64,000 nt of DNA from Marinospirillum celere (GCF_900112235.1 NZ_FOLH01000002.1:186001-250000); one strand, 5' to 3'. Numbered from the stretch's first letter, positions 53,388-60,861 are shown. A program made the numbers and translations. The notes: a model not told the origin generated them from the sequence alone.

Positions 53388-53750
53388 ATGAAAAAAGTAC
53401 TTGTAGCCGTTATCTTGTTAGTAGCAGCTTCTTGGGTTCAGGCTGATAATCGACCTGACCACTTTAAGGGGCTTCCAGCAGATACCTTACAGGAAGCGGT
53501 AGCCAACTTTTCTGAATATAACAAAAAGTTAGAAGCCATGTTGGACAAGGGTTTTTCCCGACGCGACCTGGGGGAAGTTCATCGCCTGACCTATACGCTT
53601 GAGAATGCTTTGGAAAAAATTCATGAAGAAGTGACCCAACTGGTTGATACCTTAGAAGACCTCCATCTGGCTTCTGAAGGTGCTGATCCTGAAACCGTGC
53701 GGCAAAAAGCGGTCATTTATCTTGAACCAGCGCAGACCTTGATTAAGTAA
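53388..53750 (+). CDS. DUF6746-like periplasmic protein
   Basis: A 120-residue exported protein: signal peptide MKKVLVAVILLVAASWVQA, then a helical domain (DHFKGLPADTLQEAVANFSEY...). It matches what I recall of DUF6746 proteins. No catalytic residues or Cys are present in the mature part. GAAGGTG precedes the ATG. The position between bacterioferritin and hemP suggests iron-linked expression, and the upstream region has only a weak Fur-like stretch near 53340-53365. Confidence 0.7.
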   Translation: MKKVLVAVILLVAASWVQADNRPDHFKGLPADTLQEAVANFSEYNKKLEAMLDKGFSRRDLGEVHRLTYTLENALEKIHEEVTQLVDTLEDLHLASEGADPETVRQKAVIYLEPAQTLIK

Positions 53751-53868
53751 CTCTTCAACAAACTCCTTAGGGAGCCATTGGACTGCCGTTTCCGTCTTTT
53801 CAGTGCGTCCCTATAAAAGTCGCTCAACTTACTAAATGGCAAGCAATTGTTATAAGATACATTTCTTA

Positions 53869-53898
53869 TTGACAATCATTATCATTAAGAATTACAAT
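53869..53898 (+). promoter_or_regulatory. Promoter with embedded Fur box before hemP
   Basis: TTGACA (53869-53874), an 18-bp spacer and TACAAT (53893-53898). The spacer contains ATCATTATCATTAAG, a good match to the Fur consensus half-sites. hemP and the TonB receptor should be induced by iron starvation. Confidence 0.82.
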
Positions 53899-53936
53899 TG
53901 GCAATGTTTCTTGAAGTGCAAATCGAGGAAAAGGGT

Positions 53937-54128
53937 ATGAGTGTTCAAAATAGTCATGGGCAGTCTCTAGATAGCGAGCTGAAGTCGAGTGCTAGAAAAA
54001 GCAGCCCCAAGAATACTCTTCAATCCCATGAATTATTCGGAGATCTGCGTCAACTGCAGATCGAGCATGAAGGTGAGCTCTATACCTTGCGTATCACAAG
54101 CAAAGGCAAGCTGATCCTCACTAAATAA
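53937..54128 (+). CDS. hemP: Hemin uptake protein HemP
   Basis: A 63-residue protein with the HemP/HmuP signature near its C-terminus: ELFGDLRQLQIEHEGELY followed by TLRITSKGKLILTK. HemP members in other proteobacteria activate or support transcription of the adjacent heme receptor. The ATG at 53937 has AAAGGG; the ORF start at 53898 lies within the promoter and is rejected. Confidence 0.9.
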   Translation: MSVQNSHGQSLDSELKSSARKSSPKNTLQSHELFGDLRQLQIEHEGELYTLRITSKGKLILTK

Positions 54129-54143
54129 ATAGAAAATAAATCC

Positions 54144-54176
54144 AGCCAGCCAAGAGTGAGTTCACTCCAGCCAGCC
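54144..54176 (+). promoter_or_regulatory. Paired AGCCAGCC leader element, copy 4 (intercistronic)
   Basis: AGCCAGCC at 54144-54151 and 54169-54176 flank the hairpin GAGTG-AGTT-CACTC. It begins 16 nt after the hemP stop and ends 33 nt before the receptor ATG, inside a transcript rather than at a promoter. Confidence 0.7.
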
Positions 54177-54209
54177 AGTGATCTTGTAAAATCCAACTGG
54201 AGAGAAGGA

Positions 54210-56369
54210 ATGAGCAATAATAAAACTCGGGCTCAGAGTGACTTGCAAGCTACTGAGATCAGTCAGGGTATCCAATCCATGAAAAAAACTGCTCTGGCAA
54301 TAGCTGTTTCCAGCATGGTTGCAGTTAGCAGTGTTCAGGCTCAGGAAACGGGAAGTGATCAAACTGAAAGATCTGGTGTGCGCCTTCCTCAGATGAATAT
54401 AGTAGGGAACACGAGTGATGATGTATCTGCTCAACCCGGTGCTGTCACTTTGATTACTTCTGAAGATATTGAGCAAAGTAAGCCCCGCTCAACTGAAGAC
54501 GTTCTTCGCCGTGTGCCAGGTATTTATATTAAAGGTGAAGAAGATAGTGCTGTAGTGACTAATGTTGGTGTGCGTGGTCTTCCTGCTGGTGATTATAAAA
54601 CGCTAGTTTTAGAAGATGGTGTTCCTGTACAGCCTGGAACCTTTGTTGGTAACTCACGCTACTACAACCCACGCATCCAGCGAATGGAAGGCGTAGAGCT
54701 GCTTAAGGGGGCTTCTTCTTTACGTTATGGGCCAAACAATATTGGTGGTGTCATCAATTATCAAACCAAGACGCCGGATGAGGGTGTTGCAGTTACCGGT
54801 CGTGTTGGCTCCTGGGCTACCTATGAAACCAGTATTGAAGCAGGTGGCCGCTCTCCTTCCGACGACGCCTATTTTGGTGTGATTGCAACCCATGCTCAAA
54901 GTGATGGCTGGATGGATAAAGGCTGGGAGATGACGGATGTTATGGTTAAGGCTGGGACAGAAATAAACCATAATCAGTTTGTAGGTGTTAAATTTTCGTA
55001 TTACGAAAATGAAGCTAATATTTCCTATCGTGGCTACTTTGAAGATGCCTATGATGCTGGTGCAACCTTTAATCCTGGCAAGGACGATTATTTCCTAACT
55101 GAACGCAAGTCTTTTGATGTTAATCATGAATGGAATATCAGTTCAGATATGCAGTTGAAGACAGTTGCTTTTTGGAGCGAAATGAATCGGGATTATTGGC
55201 GCTATAATGTAGATGGTACGACTCAAAATGCTGATGGTCACACAGTATGGAACTTCACTGACGTACTGGAAGGTCGAAATCGTGATTTTCAGCGTATTGG
55301 TGTTGACTCACGTTTAGTCGTGAATCATGCATTATTTGGTATTGGCAACAAGGCTGAGCTGGGTGCCCGCTTGATGCAGGAAGAAATGCTGGATACTCGA
55401 CCTCGTGCATCCAGAGACACGCCACGTGATCCTGTTTCTTTAGGCACTGCTCAAGGTGAGTCCGCTCTACGTAGAAACCGTGAAGACTCTGCAGATAGTC
55501 TGGCAGTGTTTGCCCAGAATCGCTTTGATATTGATGACCGCCTCTCGGTTACTGCGTCTTTACGTTTAGAGACCTACGAACAAAAGCGTAAAAACCTGCA
55601 GGCAGCTACTGACGCCAAGGATACTTACTCCAACACTGAAGTTCTTCCAGGTCTGGGTGCAACCTACTGGTTAACTCCTTCTGCCCAAGTCTACGGTAGT
55701 GTTTACCAAGCCTTTGCACCTCCTGTTGTTGGTAGTGTTGTAGGTACCAATGACAAGCCAACCGAAGCAGAAAAATCCTTAAACATAGAGTTGGGTGTAC
55801 GTGGTGGAGACGACTTGTTTAGCTATGAACTTACAGCTTTCCACATGGATTTCTCTAATCAAGTAGATCCAGGTATTTCAGGAATTAGGAGTCCTAATGA
55901 GGGTAGTGCACTTATTCAGGGTGCTGAAGCAGCCCTAGGTTATGAGATAGGCCATGGATTTCGTGTAGATGGGAATGTGACTTGGATTCCTACTGCAGAA
56001 TATGGTGAGGACCGTGCAGGTGAGGCAGACAAAGGCAATCGTTTAGCTTATTCACCGGAGTGGACTGCCAACGTGGCTCTGGGCTATCGAACAGACACTT
56101 TGCAAACAGCGCTGTTGTTGAACTTCACAGATGAAGTTTATGGTGACGGCATGAATCGTAAAGAAATCGACCCTGAAAGCTACATGGGCGGCTTGATTTC
56201 CAGTTACTACACACTGGATTTGACTGCTAGCCTGGAGGTGATGGAAGGCTTCAAGGTGTTTGGTGCAGTTAAAAACCTGACGGATGAGCGGTATATTTCT
56301 GGTTTACGCCAGGGTATCTATGTAGGACCTGAGCGTAACTTTGAATTAGGTGCCCGTTACCAGTTTTAA
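54210..56369 (+). CDS. TonB-dependent receptor (FecA-like), linked to HemP
   Basis: About 719 residues. An extended N-region precedes the signal core KKTALAIAVSSMVAVSSVQA. The TonB box/plug follows (PQMNIVGNTSDD, VLRRVPGIYIKGEED, VELLKGASSLRYGPNNIGGVINY), then the barrel ending in RYQF. The plug and early barrel resemble FecA-type siderophore receptors, but pairing with hemP suggests heme or a heme-like chelate. ATG 54210 is preferred for its GGAG site; ATG 54279 (MKKTALA) would give a conventional signal peptide and is a real alternative. Confidence 0.88.
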   Translation: MSNNKTRAQSDLQATEISQGIQSMKKTALAIAVSSMVAVSSVQAQETGSDQTERSGVRLPQMNIVGNTSDDVSAQPGAVTLITSEDIEQSKPRSTEDVLRRVPGIYIKGEEDSAVVTNVGVRGLPAGDYKTLVLEDGVPVQPGTFVGNSRYYNPRIQRMEGVELLKGASSLRYGPNNIGGVINYQTKTPDEGVAVTGRVGSWATYETSIEAGGRSPSDDAYFGVIATHAQSDGWMDKGWEMTDVMVKAGTEINHNQFVGVKFSYYENEANISYRGYFEDAYDAGATFNPGKDDYFLTERKSFDVNHEWNISSDMQLKTVAFWSEMNRDYWRYNVDGTTQNADGHTVWNFTDVLEGRNRDFQRIGVDSRLVVNHALFGIGNKAELGARLMQEEMLDTRPRASRDTPRDPVSLGTAQGESALRRNREDSADSLAVFAQNRFDIDDRLSVTASLRLETYEQKRKNLQAATDAKDTYSNTEVLPGLGATYWLTPSAQVYGSVYQAFAPPVVGSVVGTNDKPTEAEKSLNIELGVRGGDDLFSYELTAFHMDFSNQVDPGISGIRSPNEGSALIQGAEAALGYEIGHGFRVDGNVTWIPTAEYGEDRAGEADKGNRLAYSPEWTANVALGYRTDTLQTALLLNFTDEVYGDGMNRKEIDPESYMGGLISSYYTLDLTASLEVMEGFKVFGAVKNLTDERYISGLRQGIYVGPERNFELGARYQF

Positions 56370-56467
56370 GTACTCACAAGGTACAGGTAAGAAGCTTTTT
56401 ACAAGGGAAGTGAAAAGCTTTTTCACGGCAGGGTAGCAGAGCAAGCGTTCTCACCATTTAGTGAGTT

Positions 56468-56501
56468 GGGGAAATCCGTACAAACGGGTTTCCCCTTTTT
56501 T
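56468..56501 (+). terminator. Intrinsic terminator after the second receptor
   Basis: GGGGAAA...TTTCCCC with an inner CGT/ACG pair, followed by six Ts. Confidence 0.88.
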
Positions 56502-56523
56502 ATTCCTGCTTGCCAATTAAATT

Positions 56524-56562
56524 TTGACATAGGCCAGATTATAAATGATAATCATTATCGAA
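56524..56562 (+). promoter_or_regulatory. Promoter and Fur box before the second HemS-like gene
   Basis: TTGACA (56524-56529), a 17-bp spacer and GATAAT (56547-56552). AATGATAATCATTATCG (56545-56561) is a near-consensus Fur box covering the -10. Confidence 0.88.
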
Positions 56563-56580
56563 TGATAAGAGTGCTTACTT

Positions 56581-56604
56581 AGCCAGCCGTTGCTCAAGCC
56601 AGCC
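56581..56604 (+). promoter_or_regulatory. Paired AGCCAGCC leader element, copy 5 (second HemS)
   Basis: AGCCAGCC at 56581-56588 and 56597-56604, separated by GTTGCTCA, about 20 nt after the expected transcription start and 48 nt before the ATG at 56653. Confidence 0.7.
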
Positions 56605-56652
56605 AAAGCACCCGGTTTTTATTGCAAAACCTTGCAAAAAAAGGAGCTCACT

Positions 56653-57741
56653 ATGAATGCTTTGGCTAAAATCTCTCCGTCCTTTCAACCACTTTCCTTG
56701 CTTTACCAGGCCTTTGTAGGGGTCCGTGAAGCCCAACCCTTATTGGGACTGACTGGCTGGAGTCGCTTGTTGGCGACCAGTGAGGGTGAGCTTCAGGCTT
56801 CGCGCTTAAATCATGAGAAGGTCTGGCCCTTGGAGGATGTCTTTTCATTATTTTATTTACTGTCCAGTCTGGGCGAGGTAGAAGTTCAGACATTTAACAA
56901 TCTGGGCTGGGCCAAATACCAGGGACGTTTTAATGCACCTGATCTTTGTTTGGATGACCCTCAGCACCTGGAGTTGGAATTTCGAACTGCCAGCATGCAT
57001 ATGAAGCTGGATTTGGAAAAATGGTACTGGGGTTGTGCCGTTGAGGACCGTCCTCCTGAGCGGAGTGTGCAGCGCAGCCTGCAATTTTTCAATTACCAGG
57101 GTAAGCGTTTCTTAAAAATTCATGCTGTGCCTCAGACCGATGAGCTGGCCTGGCATAACCTGATTACAAATTTTGCAAAAAAAGAATCAGCTGCAAAACC
57201 CCTCTTTGCTGCACAGCAGGATCAGAAGCAATTGACCCCTCCTGCTGATATGCAGCAGTTCAGTCAAGAATGGCGATTAATGAGTCATGCCAAGCAATTG
57301 TCGGTTCTTTTAAGAAGACACCAGGCTGATTATCTGCCTGTTTTACAGCATTTGGATGCAAAGTTTGCGCGAGAAGTAAGCCTGACTTCATTAAGTCAAT
57401 TATTGAAAAAGTGGACCGGCTTGTCTGACATGACCAATAAGCCGCGCTTGAAACTGAGCTTTTATACTGAGGGTTGCATGCAGGCAGTCAGTGGCGTGCT
57501 CCAGCCCCCCAGGCTACAACACAATCAGCTCTGTATTGCCTATGCAGATGGCTGTGTGCATTGCGATCCCCAGCAGCTTGAAGAAGCTTTTGTTGTCCGT
57601 AAACCCGAAGGAGATGGCTGGGTGACTTCCTTGGAAATTTTTAATGGTCAAGGTCAGTTGGTTCTCAAGATCCAGGAAGAAAAGCCTGAGTGTCAGCCTG
57701 AGAATCTACTTTATCGTGAAATTTTTCAGGCCTTGTCTTAA
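56653..57741 (+). CDS. Divergent HemS-family paralogue lacking the usual heme-ligand His
   Basis: A 362-residue protein with the same two-repeat plan as HmuS at 48376 (shared LEKWYWGCA, RSLQFFNYQG, GWVTSLEIFNGQGQLVLKI). In place of MTDVHQFF it has MSHAKQLS, so the position of HmuS His208 is Lys214; a His lies two residues earlier. It may bind heme differently, act as a partner of HmuS, or have another ligand. AAGGAG precedes the ATG, and the Fur box upstream is strong. Confidence 0.85.
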   Translation: MNALAKISPSFQPLSLLYQAFVGVREAQPLLGLTGWSRLLATSEGELQASRLNHEKVWPLEDVFSLFYLLSSLGEVEVQTFNNLGWAKYQGRFNAPDLCLDDPQHLELEFRTASMHMKLDLEKWYWGCAVEDRPPERSVQRSLQFFNYQGKRFLKIHAVPQTDELAWHNLITNFAKKESAAKPLFAAQQDQKQLTPPADMQQFSQEWRLMSHAKQLSVLLRRHQADYLPVLQHLDAKFAREVSLTSLSQLLKKWTGLSDMTNKPRLKLSFYTEGCMQAVSGVLQPPRLQHNQLCIAYADGCVHCDPQQLEEAFVVRKPEGDGWVTSLEIFNGQGQLVLKIQEEKPECQPENLLYREIFQALS

Positions 57742-57753
57742 AGGAGGTGGATC

Positions 57754-57840
57754 ATGTTGAAAAATGCACTCTGGTTACAACTTGTTGCTGTGGGTTTAGG
57801 GCTGAGTATTTTGGCTCCTTTGCTCAGTCATCTGGGCTAA
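57754..57840 (+). CDS. 28-residue hydrophobic small protein
   Basis: ATG at 57754 follows AAGGAGGTGG, one of the best ribosome-binding sites in the window, 12 nt after the HemS-like stop. The product MLKNALWLQLVAVGLGLSIL continues APLLSHLG and forms one transmembrane helix. It may be a small membrane protein of the iron-starvation response; I do not recognise a family. Confidence 0.65.
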   Translation: MLKNALWLQLVAVGLGLSILAPLLSHLG

Positions 57841-57868
57841 AAAAACACTTAATTTGATTAAAAATCGC

Positions 57869-57900
57869 TTGCAAACACAAATGAGAAAGATTAACATTAG
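57869..57900 (+). promoter_or_regulatory. Promoter with embedded Fur-like box for sRNA copy B
   Basis: TTGCAA (57869-57874), a 17-bp spacer containing AAATGAGAAAGAT, and TAACAT (57892-57897). The geometry is identical to the promoter at 38169. Confidence 0.7.
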
Positions 57901-57903
57901 CAT

Positions 57904-58017
57904 ATGGATCGAGAGATCCTAACTTAAGACTAGGGTTGTTTACAGGTTCCCTGTGTTTTAGGTTCTCCTCATCATCAAGCGAGTCTTGGCCGCCCTAATT
58001 AGGGCGGCCTTTTTTTT
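57904..58017 (+). ncRNA. Candidate Fur-controlled small RNA, copy B
   Basis: About 114 nt, paralogous to 38205-38316. The first hairpin GGATC-GAGA-GATCC occupies the place of GGGCT-GAGA-GGCCC in copy A: three base pairs differ but pairing and the GAGA loop are kept. A second element ACAGG-TTC-CCTGT and the identical 32-nt segment (57957-57988) follow. The terminator GGCCGCCC-TAATTA-GGGCGGCC with eight Ts ends it. Its place between iron genes and bfd supports an iron-sparing role. Confidence 0.74.
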
Positions 58018-58120
58018 GCAAAAAAGTGAGCGTTAACCCTGGTTTTTGCAGCAAAAAAGGTGTGACTCGGAAGTCCTTAACCAAAGACGTGTTAGTAAAC
58101 TCTAGAGTTAATTTCAGAGG

Positions 58121-58169
58121 CTTCCCAGGCCTTGGCAGCATTGAAAACCTGCCAAGGGGAAGTTTTTTT
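58121..58169 (+). terminator. Second strong terminator downstream of sRNA copy B
   Basis: CCTTGGCAG-loop-CTGCCAAGG, extended by CTTCC/GGAAG, is followed by seven Ts. The 103 nt between it and the first terminator contain no supported ORF. It could back up the first terminator, or end a further small RNA whose promoter I cannot identify. Confidence 0.75.
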
Positions 58170-58226
58170 GATGAAGGTAGGGGTGTTCTGGAAGAATGGA
58201 AGGCTTTACTAAAAGGTGCCTTGGAA

Positions 58227-58421
58227 TTAAGCAGCGACTATTTCGCAGCCATTGCAGGCTTGTTTCTCGCTATTTAGAAGCTGTTTGGCTGTACATACAC
58301 ATTTGCCACACTGACTACCCAAGGCATATTCTTTGTAGAGGTCACGCATGCAACCCGCACCCTGAGCAATGGATGTTTTGATTTGTTGATCAGTGATTCC
58401 TTTGCAAATACATACATACAT
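58227..58421 (-). CDS. bfd: Bacterioferritin-associated ferredoxin
   Basis: A 64-residue [2Fe-2S] protein that docks on bacterioferritin and supplies electrons to release stored iron. MYVCICKGITDQQI contains the first two Cys (CxC) and GSQCGKCVC the second pair. It fits the two bfr genes 5 kb away. GGGAG precedes the ATG at 58421; the longer frame to 58565 is rejected. Bfd is normally induced by iron starvation. Confidence 0.93.
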   Translation of the reverse strand: MYVCICKGITDQQIKTSIAQGAGCMRDLYKEYALGSQCGKCVCTAKQLLNSEKQACNGCEIVAA

Positions 58422-58577
58422 GGTTGCGCTCCCGTAAATGCTAATGGTTCGCAAGTAGATTAGTGCGTTTGCCTCCCTTTTGCAAGTGGTAATTGTTGTT
58501 ATTTGTATTTGCTTCTTGGAGGGCTTGCTATCTAGAACCGGGCATTTTGTATGCCAGGCTGACAAGAGAGAAGCGGG

Positions 58578-58946
58578 TTAAGAGTAGACAATCCAGATAA
58601 TGGGAATCAGCCCAACAAGTAGGATCGCTAGTACGCCTGCCAAAGAAAGCAGAACTTTCAACGGCTCTGTTGCCAGGCGGTCGACAAAACGGGGTGCTTC
58701 ACCCCGGGCTTCCAGCTCGGCTTGTTCTGCTCTTGCTCGCTGCGCACGCTCTTGTTGGTACTCGGCGAGGAGTTTACGTGCGGCTTCTGCTTCTTGATTG
58801 CTGCGTATCCAAATGGCATTGACACCAAGTCGCCAGCGACCTGCTGAGGTTTCGTAATAGTCAAAGCCCTTTTCATCAAGCAGTGCTCGAACTTCCTGAG
58901 CTTCATCATCTGGTACATTGTTAAGTTTGAAGAGTAAAACAGCCAT
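58578..58946 (-). CDS. DUF6164 family protein
   Basis: A 122-residue protein with an N-terminal ferredoxin-like region (MAVLLFKLNNVPDDEAQEVR...), a charged helix rich in Ala, Arg and Glu (about 60-85) and one C-terminal transmembrane segment (LLSLAGVLAILLVGLIPIIWI). It matches DUF6164 as I recall it; its function is unknown. It is 14 nt downstream of the MgtC-like fragment gene and probably in its transcript. Confidence 0.72.
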   Translation of the reverse strand: MAVLLFKLNNVPDDEAQEVRALLDEKGFDYYETSAGRWRLGVNAIWIRSNQEAEAARKLLAEYQQERAQRARAEQAELEARGEAPRFVDRLATEPLKVLLSLAGVLAILLVGLIPIIWIVYS

Positions 58947-58960
58947 ATCGACTCCTGATT

Positions 58961-59215
58961 TTAGGCTTCACGGACATCCCAGCGGGCTGAAGTAACGGAA
59001 GGTTCCAGGCTGAGACGGCCAATCACTTTTTCAACAACCGCATCATTGCGTTCGCTGGCAAGTAGTTGTGCTGCCACTTTAACGCGAATTTCTTCTTGTT
59101 CAACCAGGTTTTCGCTTTCGAGTTTTTGTAGTTGCAAGCCACTCCCTGCCAAACCTTGTAGTAAAAGGGCTCGAATGTGAGCTTCGTCGGTTTCCTTGCA
59201 AACAACATCCATCAT
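58961..59215 (-). CDS. Stand-alone MgtC C-terminal (ACT-like) domain
   Basis: An 84-residue protein matching only the cytoplasmic C-terminal domain of MgtC/SapB proteins (DEAHIRALLLQGLAGSGLQL and VIGRLSLEPSVTSARWDV). The membrane domain is absent. It lies directly downstream of mgtE, in the same frame: after the mgtE TAA, 30 open codons (Ser/Gly/Pro-rich, then GEVWWNYM) lead into this domain. It may regulate Mg2+ transport in trans, or be read as a rare extension of MgtE. Confidence 0.75.
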   Translation of the reverse strand: MMDVVCKETDEAHIRALLLQGLAGSGLQLQKLESENLVEQEEIRVKVAAQLLASERNDAVVEKVIGRLSLEPSVTSARWDVREA

Positions 59216-59305
59216 GTAGTTCCACCAGACTTCACCCTGTACTGCCTCTTGTGAAGGTGGGGAGCTTTCTGCTCCCCGGTCAGATCCATTAGACGTGGTG
59301 TACGT

Positions 59306-60412
59306 TTAGCCTGCTACTCCGGCAGGGATATCCAAAATCCAGGTTGCCATACCAAAGTAGATGACAACACCAACTGCATCAGCAACTGAAGTGATCAGAG
59401 CCACAACCAGAGCAATTTCCATACCACCGCGCCAGACACCCAATAGGGAAACTGCAACGGCCATGGTGGCACCCAGCAGACCGGCAACAGCCAGTTCCTT
59501 GCCGAGCATCTTGGCCCAATCTTTCATGATGACTTCACCGGTGGCCAAAGCACGAACCATCAGGGTTGCCGACTGGGAGCCAGCGTTACCACCACTATCC
59601 ACCAGCAGTGGCAGGAAGAAGACCAGAGCGACATAGGCCGCGATGGTGTCTTCAAAATAGGCAATACCGGCACCTGAGAAGATGTTACCGAAGACCAGTA
59701 AGACCAGCCAGAACACCCGCTTCTTATAAAGTACATGAACGGTGGCTTCTTTCAGGCTACCGGCCAAGCCGCTAACCGCACCATGGGCGCGGAAATCCTT
59801 GTCGACCTCTTCAGAGGCAACGTCCATCGCATCATCGTAGGTGACAATACCAGCCAGGCGATCACCACCATTAAGAACGGGTATAGCCATCAAGTCATAT
59901 TTGCTGATCGCTTGGGCCACGACTTCCTGTTCTTCTTCGGCTCGGACAAATACGGGATCGGTGGTCATGAAATCCCGGATTTTTTCGTCGGGTTCCGCCA
60001 TGATCAGATCTTTCAAAGAAACAGTACCGACCAACTGTTGATCCTTGTCGACAACATAGGCCTGGTAGATGGTTTCTTTATCTTTACTGGTCCGGCGCAG
60101 CTGAGCAATGGCTTTTTCAGCCGTTAACCCTGCTTCTAGCAGAGCAAAGTCAGTGGTCATTACCGCACCAACAGTACCCTCTTCATAAGAAGCCAGCTTC
60201 TCCAAGTCAGCCCTTTCAGTTGGCTTCATTTCGGGCAGAAGTTCTTGCTGCCTTTCATCAGGGAGCTGGTTGTAGAAGTCGACCCGCTCATCATGAGGCA
60301 TGGCTTCTAGAGTATTGGCAAGCTCTTGCTGCTCGAAGTGCTCACTAATGGCCAACTGCATGGTTAAGGGCAAATAGCCAAGAATTTTGGCTTTGGACTC
60401 AACAGGGGCCAA
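59306..60412 (-). CDS. mgtE: Magnesium transporter MgtE, main part (CBS and membrane domains)
   Basis: A 368-residue frame covering the second half of the MgtE N domain (PVESKAKILGYLPLTMQ), the CBS pair (about residues 75-200, with VTYDDAMDVASEEVDKDFRAHGAV) and five transmembrane helices including FLPLLVDSGGNAGSQSATLMVRALATGE, the Mg2+ pore region. MgtE imports Mg2+ under control of intracellular Mg2+ bound to its N and CBS domains. The first 57 codons lie in another frame (60399-60575), so the gene has a frame break at about 60405. TTG 60412 is only the formal start. Confidence 0.85.
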   Translation of the reverse strand: MAPVESKAKILGYLPLTMQLAISEHFEQQELANTLEAMPHDERVDFYNQLPDERQQELLPEMKPTERADLEKLASYEEGTVGAVMTTDFALLEAGLTAEKAIAQLRRTSKDKETIYQAYVVDKDQQLVGTVSLKDLIMAEPDEKIRDFMTTDPVFVRAEEEQEVVAQAISKYDLMAIPVLNGGDRLAGIVTYDDAMDVASEEVDKDFRAHGAVSGLAGSLKEATVHVLYKKRVFWLVLLVFGNIFSGAGIAYFEDTIAAYVALVFFLPLLVDSGGNAGSQSATLMVRALATGEVIMKDWAKMLGKELAVAGLLGATMAVAVSLLGVWRGGMEIALVVALITSVADAVGVVIYFGMATWILDIPAGVAG

Positions 60413-60575
60413 GCTGCTGAGCTTCCTGAAAAGAGAACTCTTCTTCTTCCAGGATGATTTTTAAGGCTTCAGCAATATCAGCATTGTGGTTTTCTTCAAC
60501 TAGCCTGACCATGGCTTCGCCATTCTGCCTCATGAATAAAGCTCTGAGTTCTTGTATCAGGTCTTTTTGAGACAT
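60399..60575 (-). pseudogene. MgtE N-terminal part in a shifted frame
   Basis: MSQKDLIQELRALFMRQNGE and onward to FSFQEAQQL is the start of an MgtE N domain with a GGGAG ribosome-binding site. The frame then ends GPC-stop. Skipping one base (CAG-CAG-c-TTG-GCC-CCT) continues perfectly into APVESKAKIL of the main frame. The cause is an indel in the genome or in the sequence; programmed frameshifting is less likely because no known slippery signal is visible. Confidence 0.75.
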
Positions 60576-60731
60576 AACAAACTCCCAAGGTTCAAGGGTG
60601 AAATTGAACCCAACAGGCATTACTGACCACTGCAGGGAACTAAACTTAAAAAGTCCAGCTACGAGCAGGATGAGAGACGCATCGCTGTAATTTATCGGGG
60701 TTTGATTGCGTTTCTATAAAAACGGCTTCAG

Positions 60732-60861
60732 AAAAGATAACCAGGGCTAGTTGCTACCAGCCTGATCAAAAGTGAGGGACAAGGCGGGTAAGAACTAGAC
60801 AGGGTTGCCTCCAGTAAGAAGCAAAACCCCGATTAATAATCGACTTCGTGGGTCGTCCATT
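60732..60861 (-). promoter_or_regulatory. Structured leader of mgtE, copy 1, putative attenuator
   Basis: On the minus strand a motif ATGGACGAC..CGAAGTCGA (60840-60860) is followed 73 nt later by a terminator-like hairpin GAT-CAGGCT...AGCCCTG-GTTATC (60736-60767) and TTTT. An additional 10-bp inverted repeat (60694-60703 and 60824-60833, ATCGGGGTTT) encloses the hairpin and could act as an antiterminator. The leader at 62437-62572 has the same order and spacing. I could not match it to the M-box. Confidence 0.55.

Noticed and set aside
58026-58277. Open frame of 83 codons on the plus strand between sRNA B and bfd
   Set aside because: It spans a strong terminator, overlaps the end of bfd on the other strand, has no ribosome-binding site and no recognisable protein pattern.
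60661-60861. M-box magnesium riboswitch before mgtE
   Set aside because: The conserved GUUAGGUGAGGCUCC-type segments are not present, so I describe the leader without a class name.
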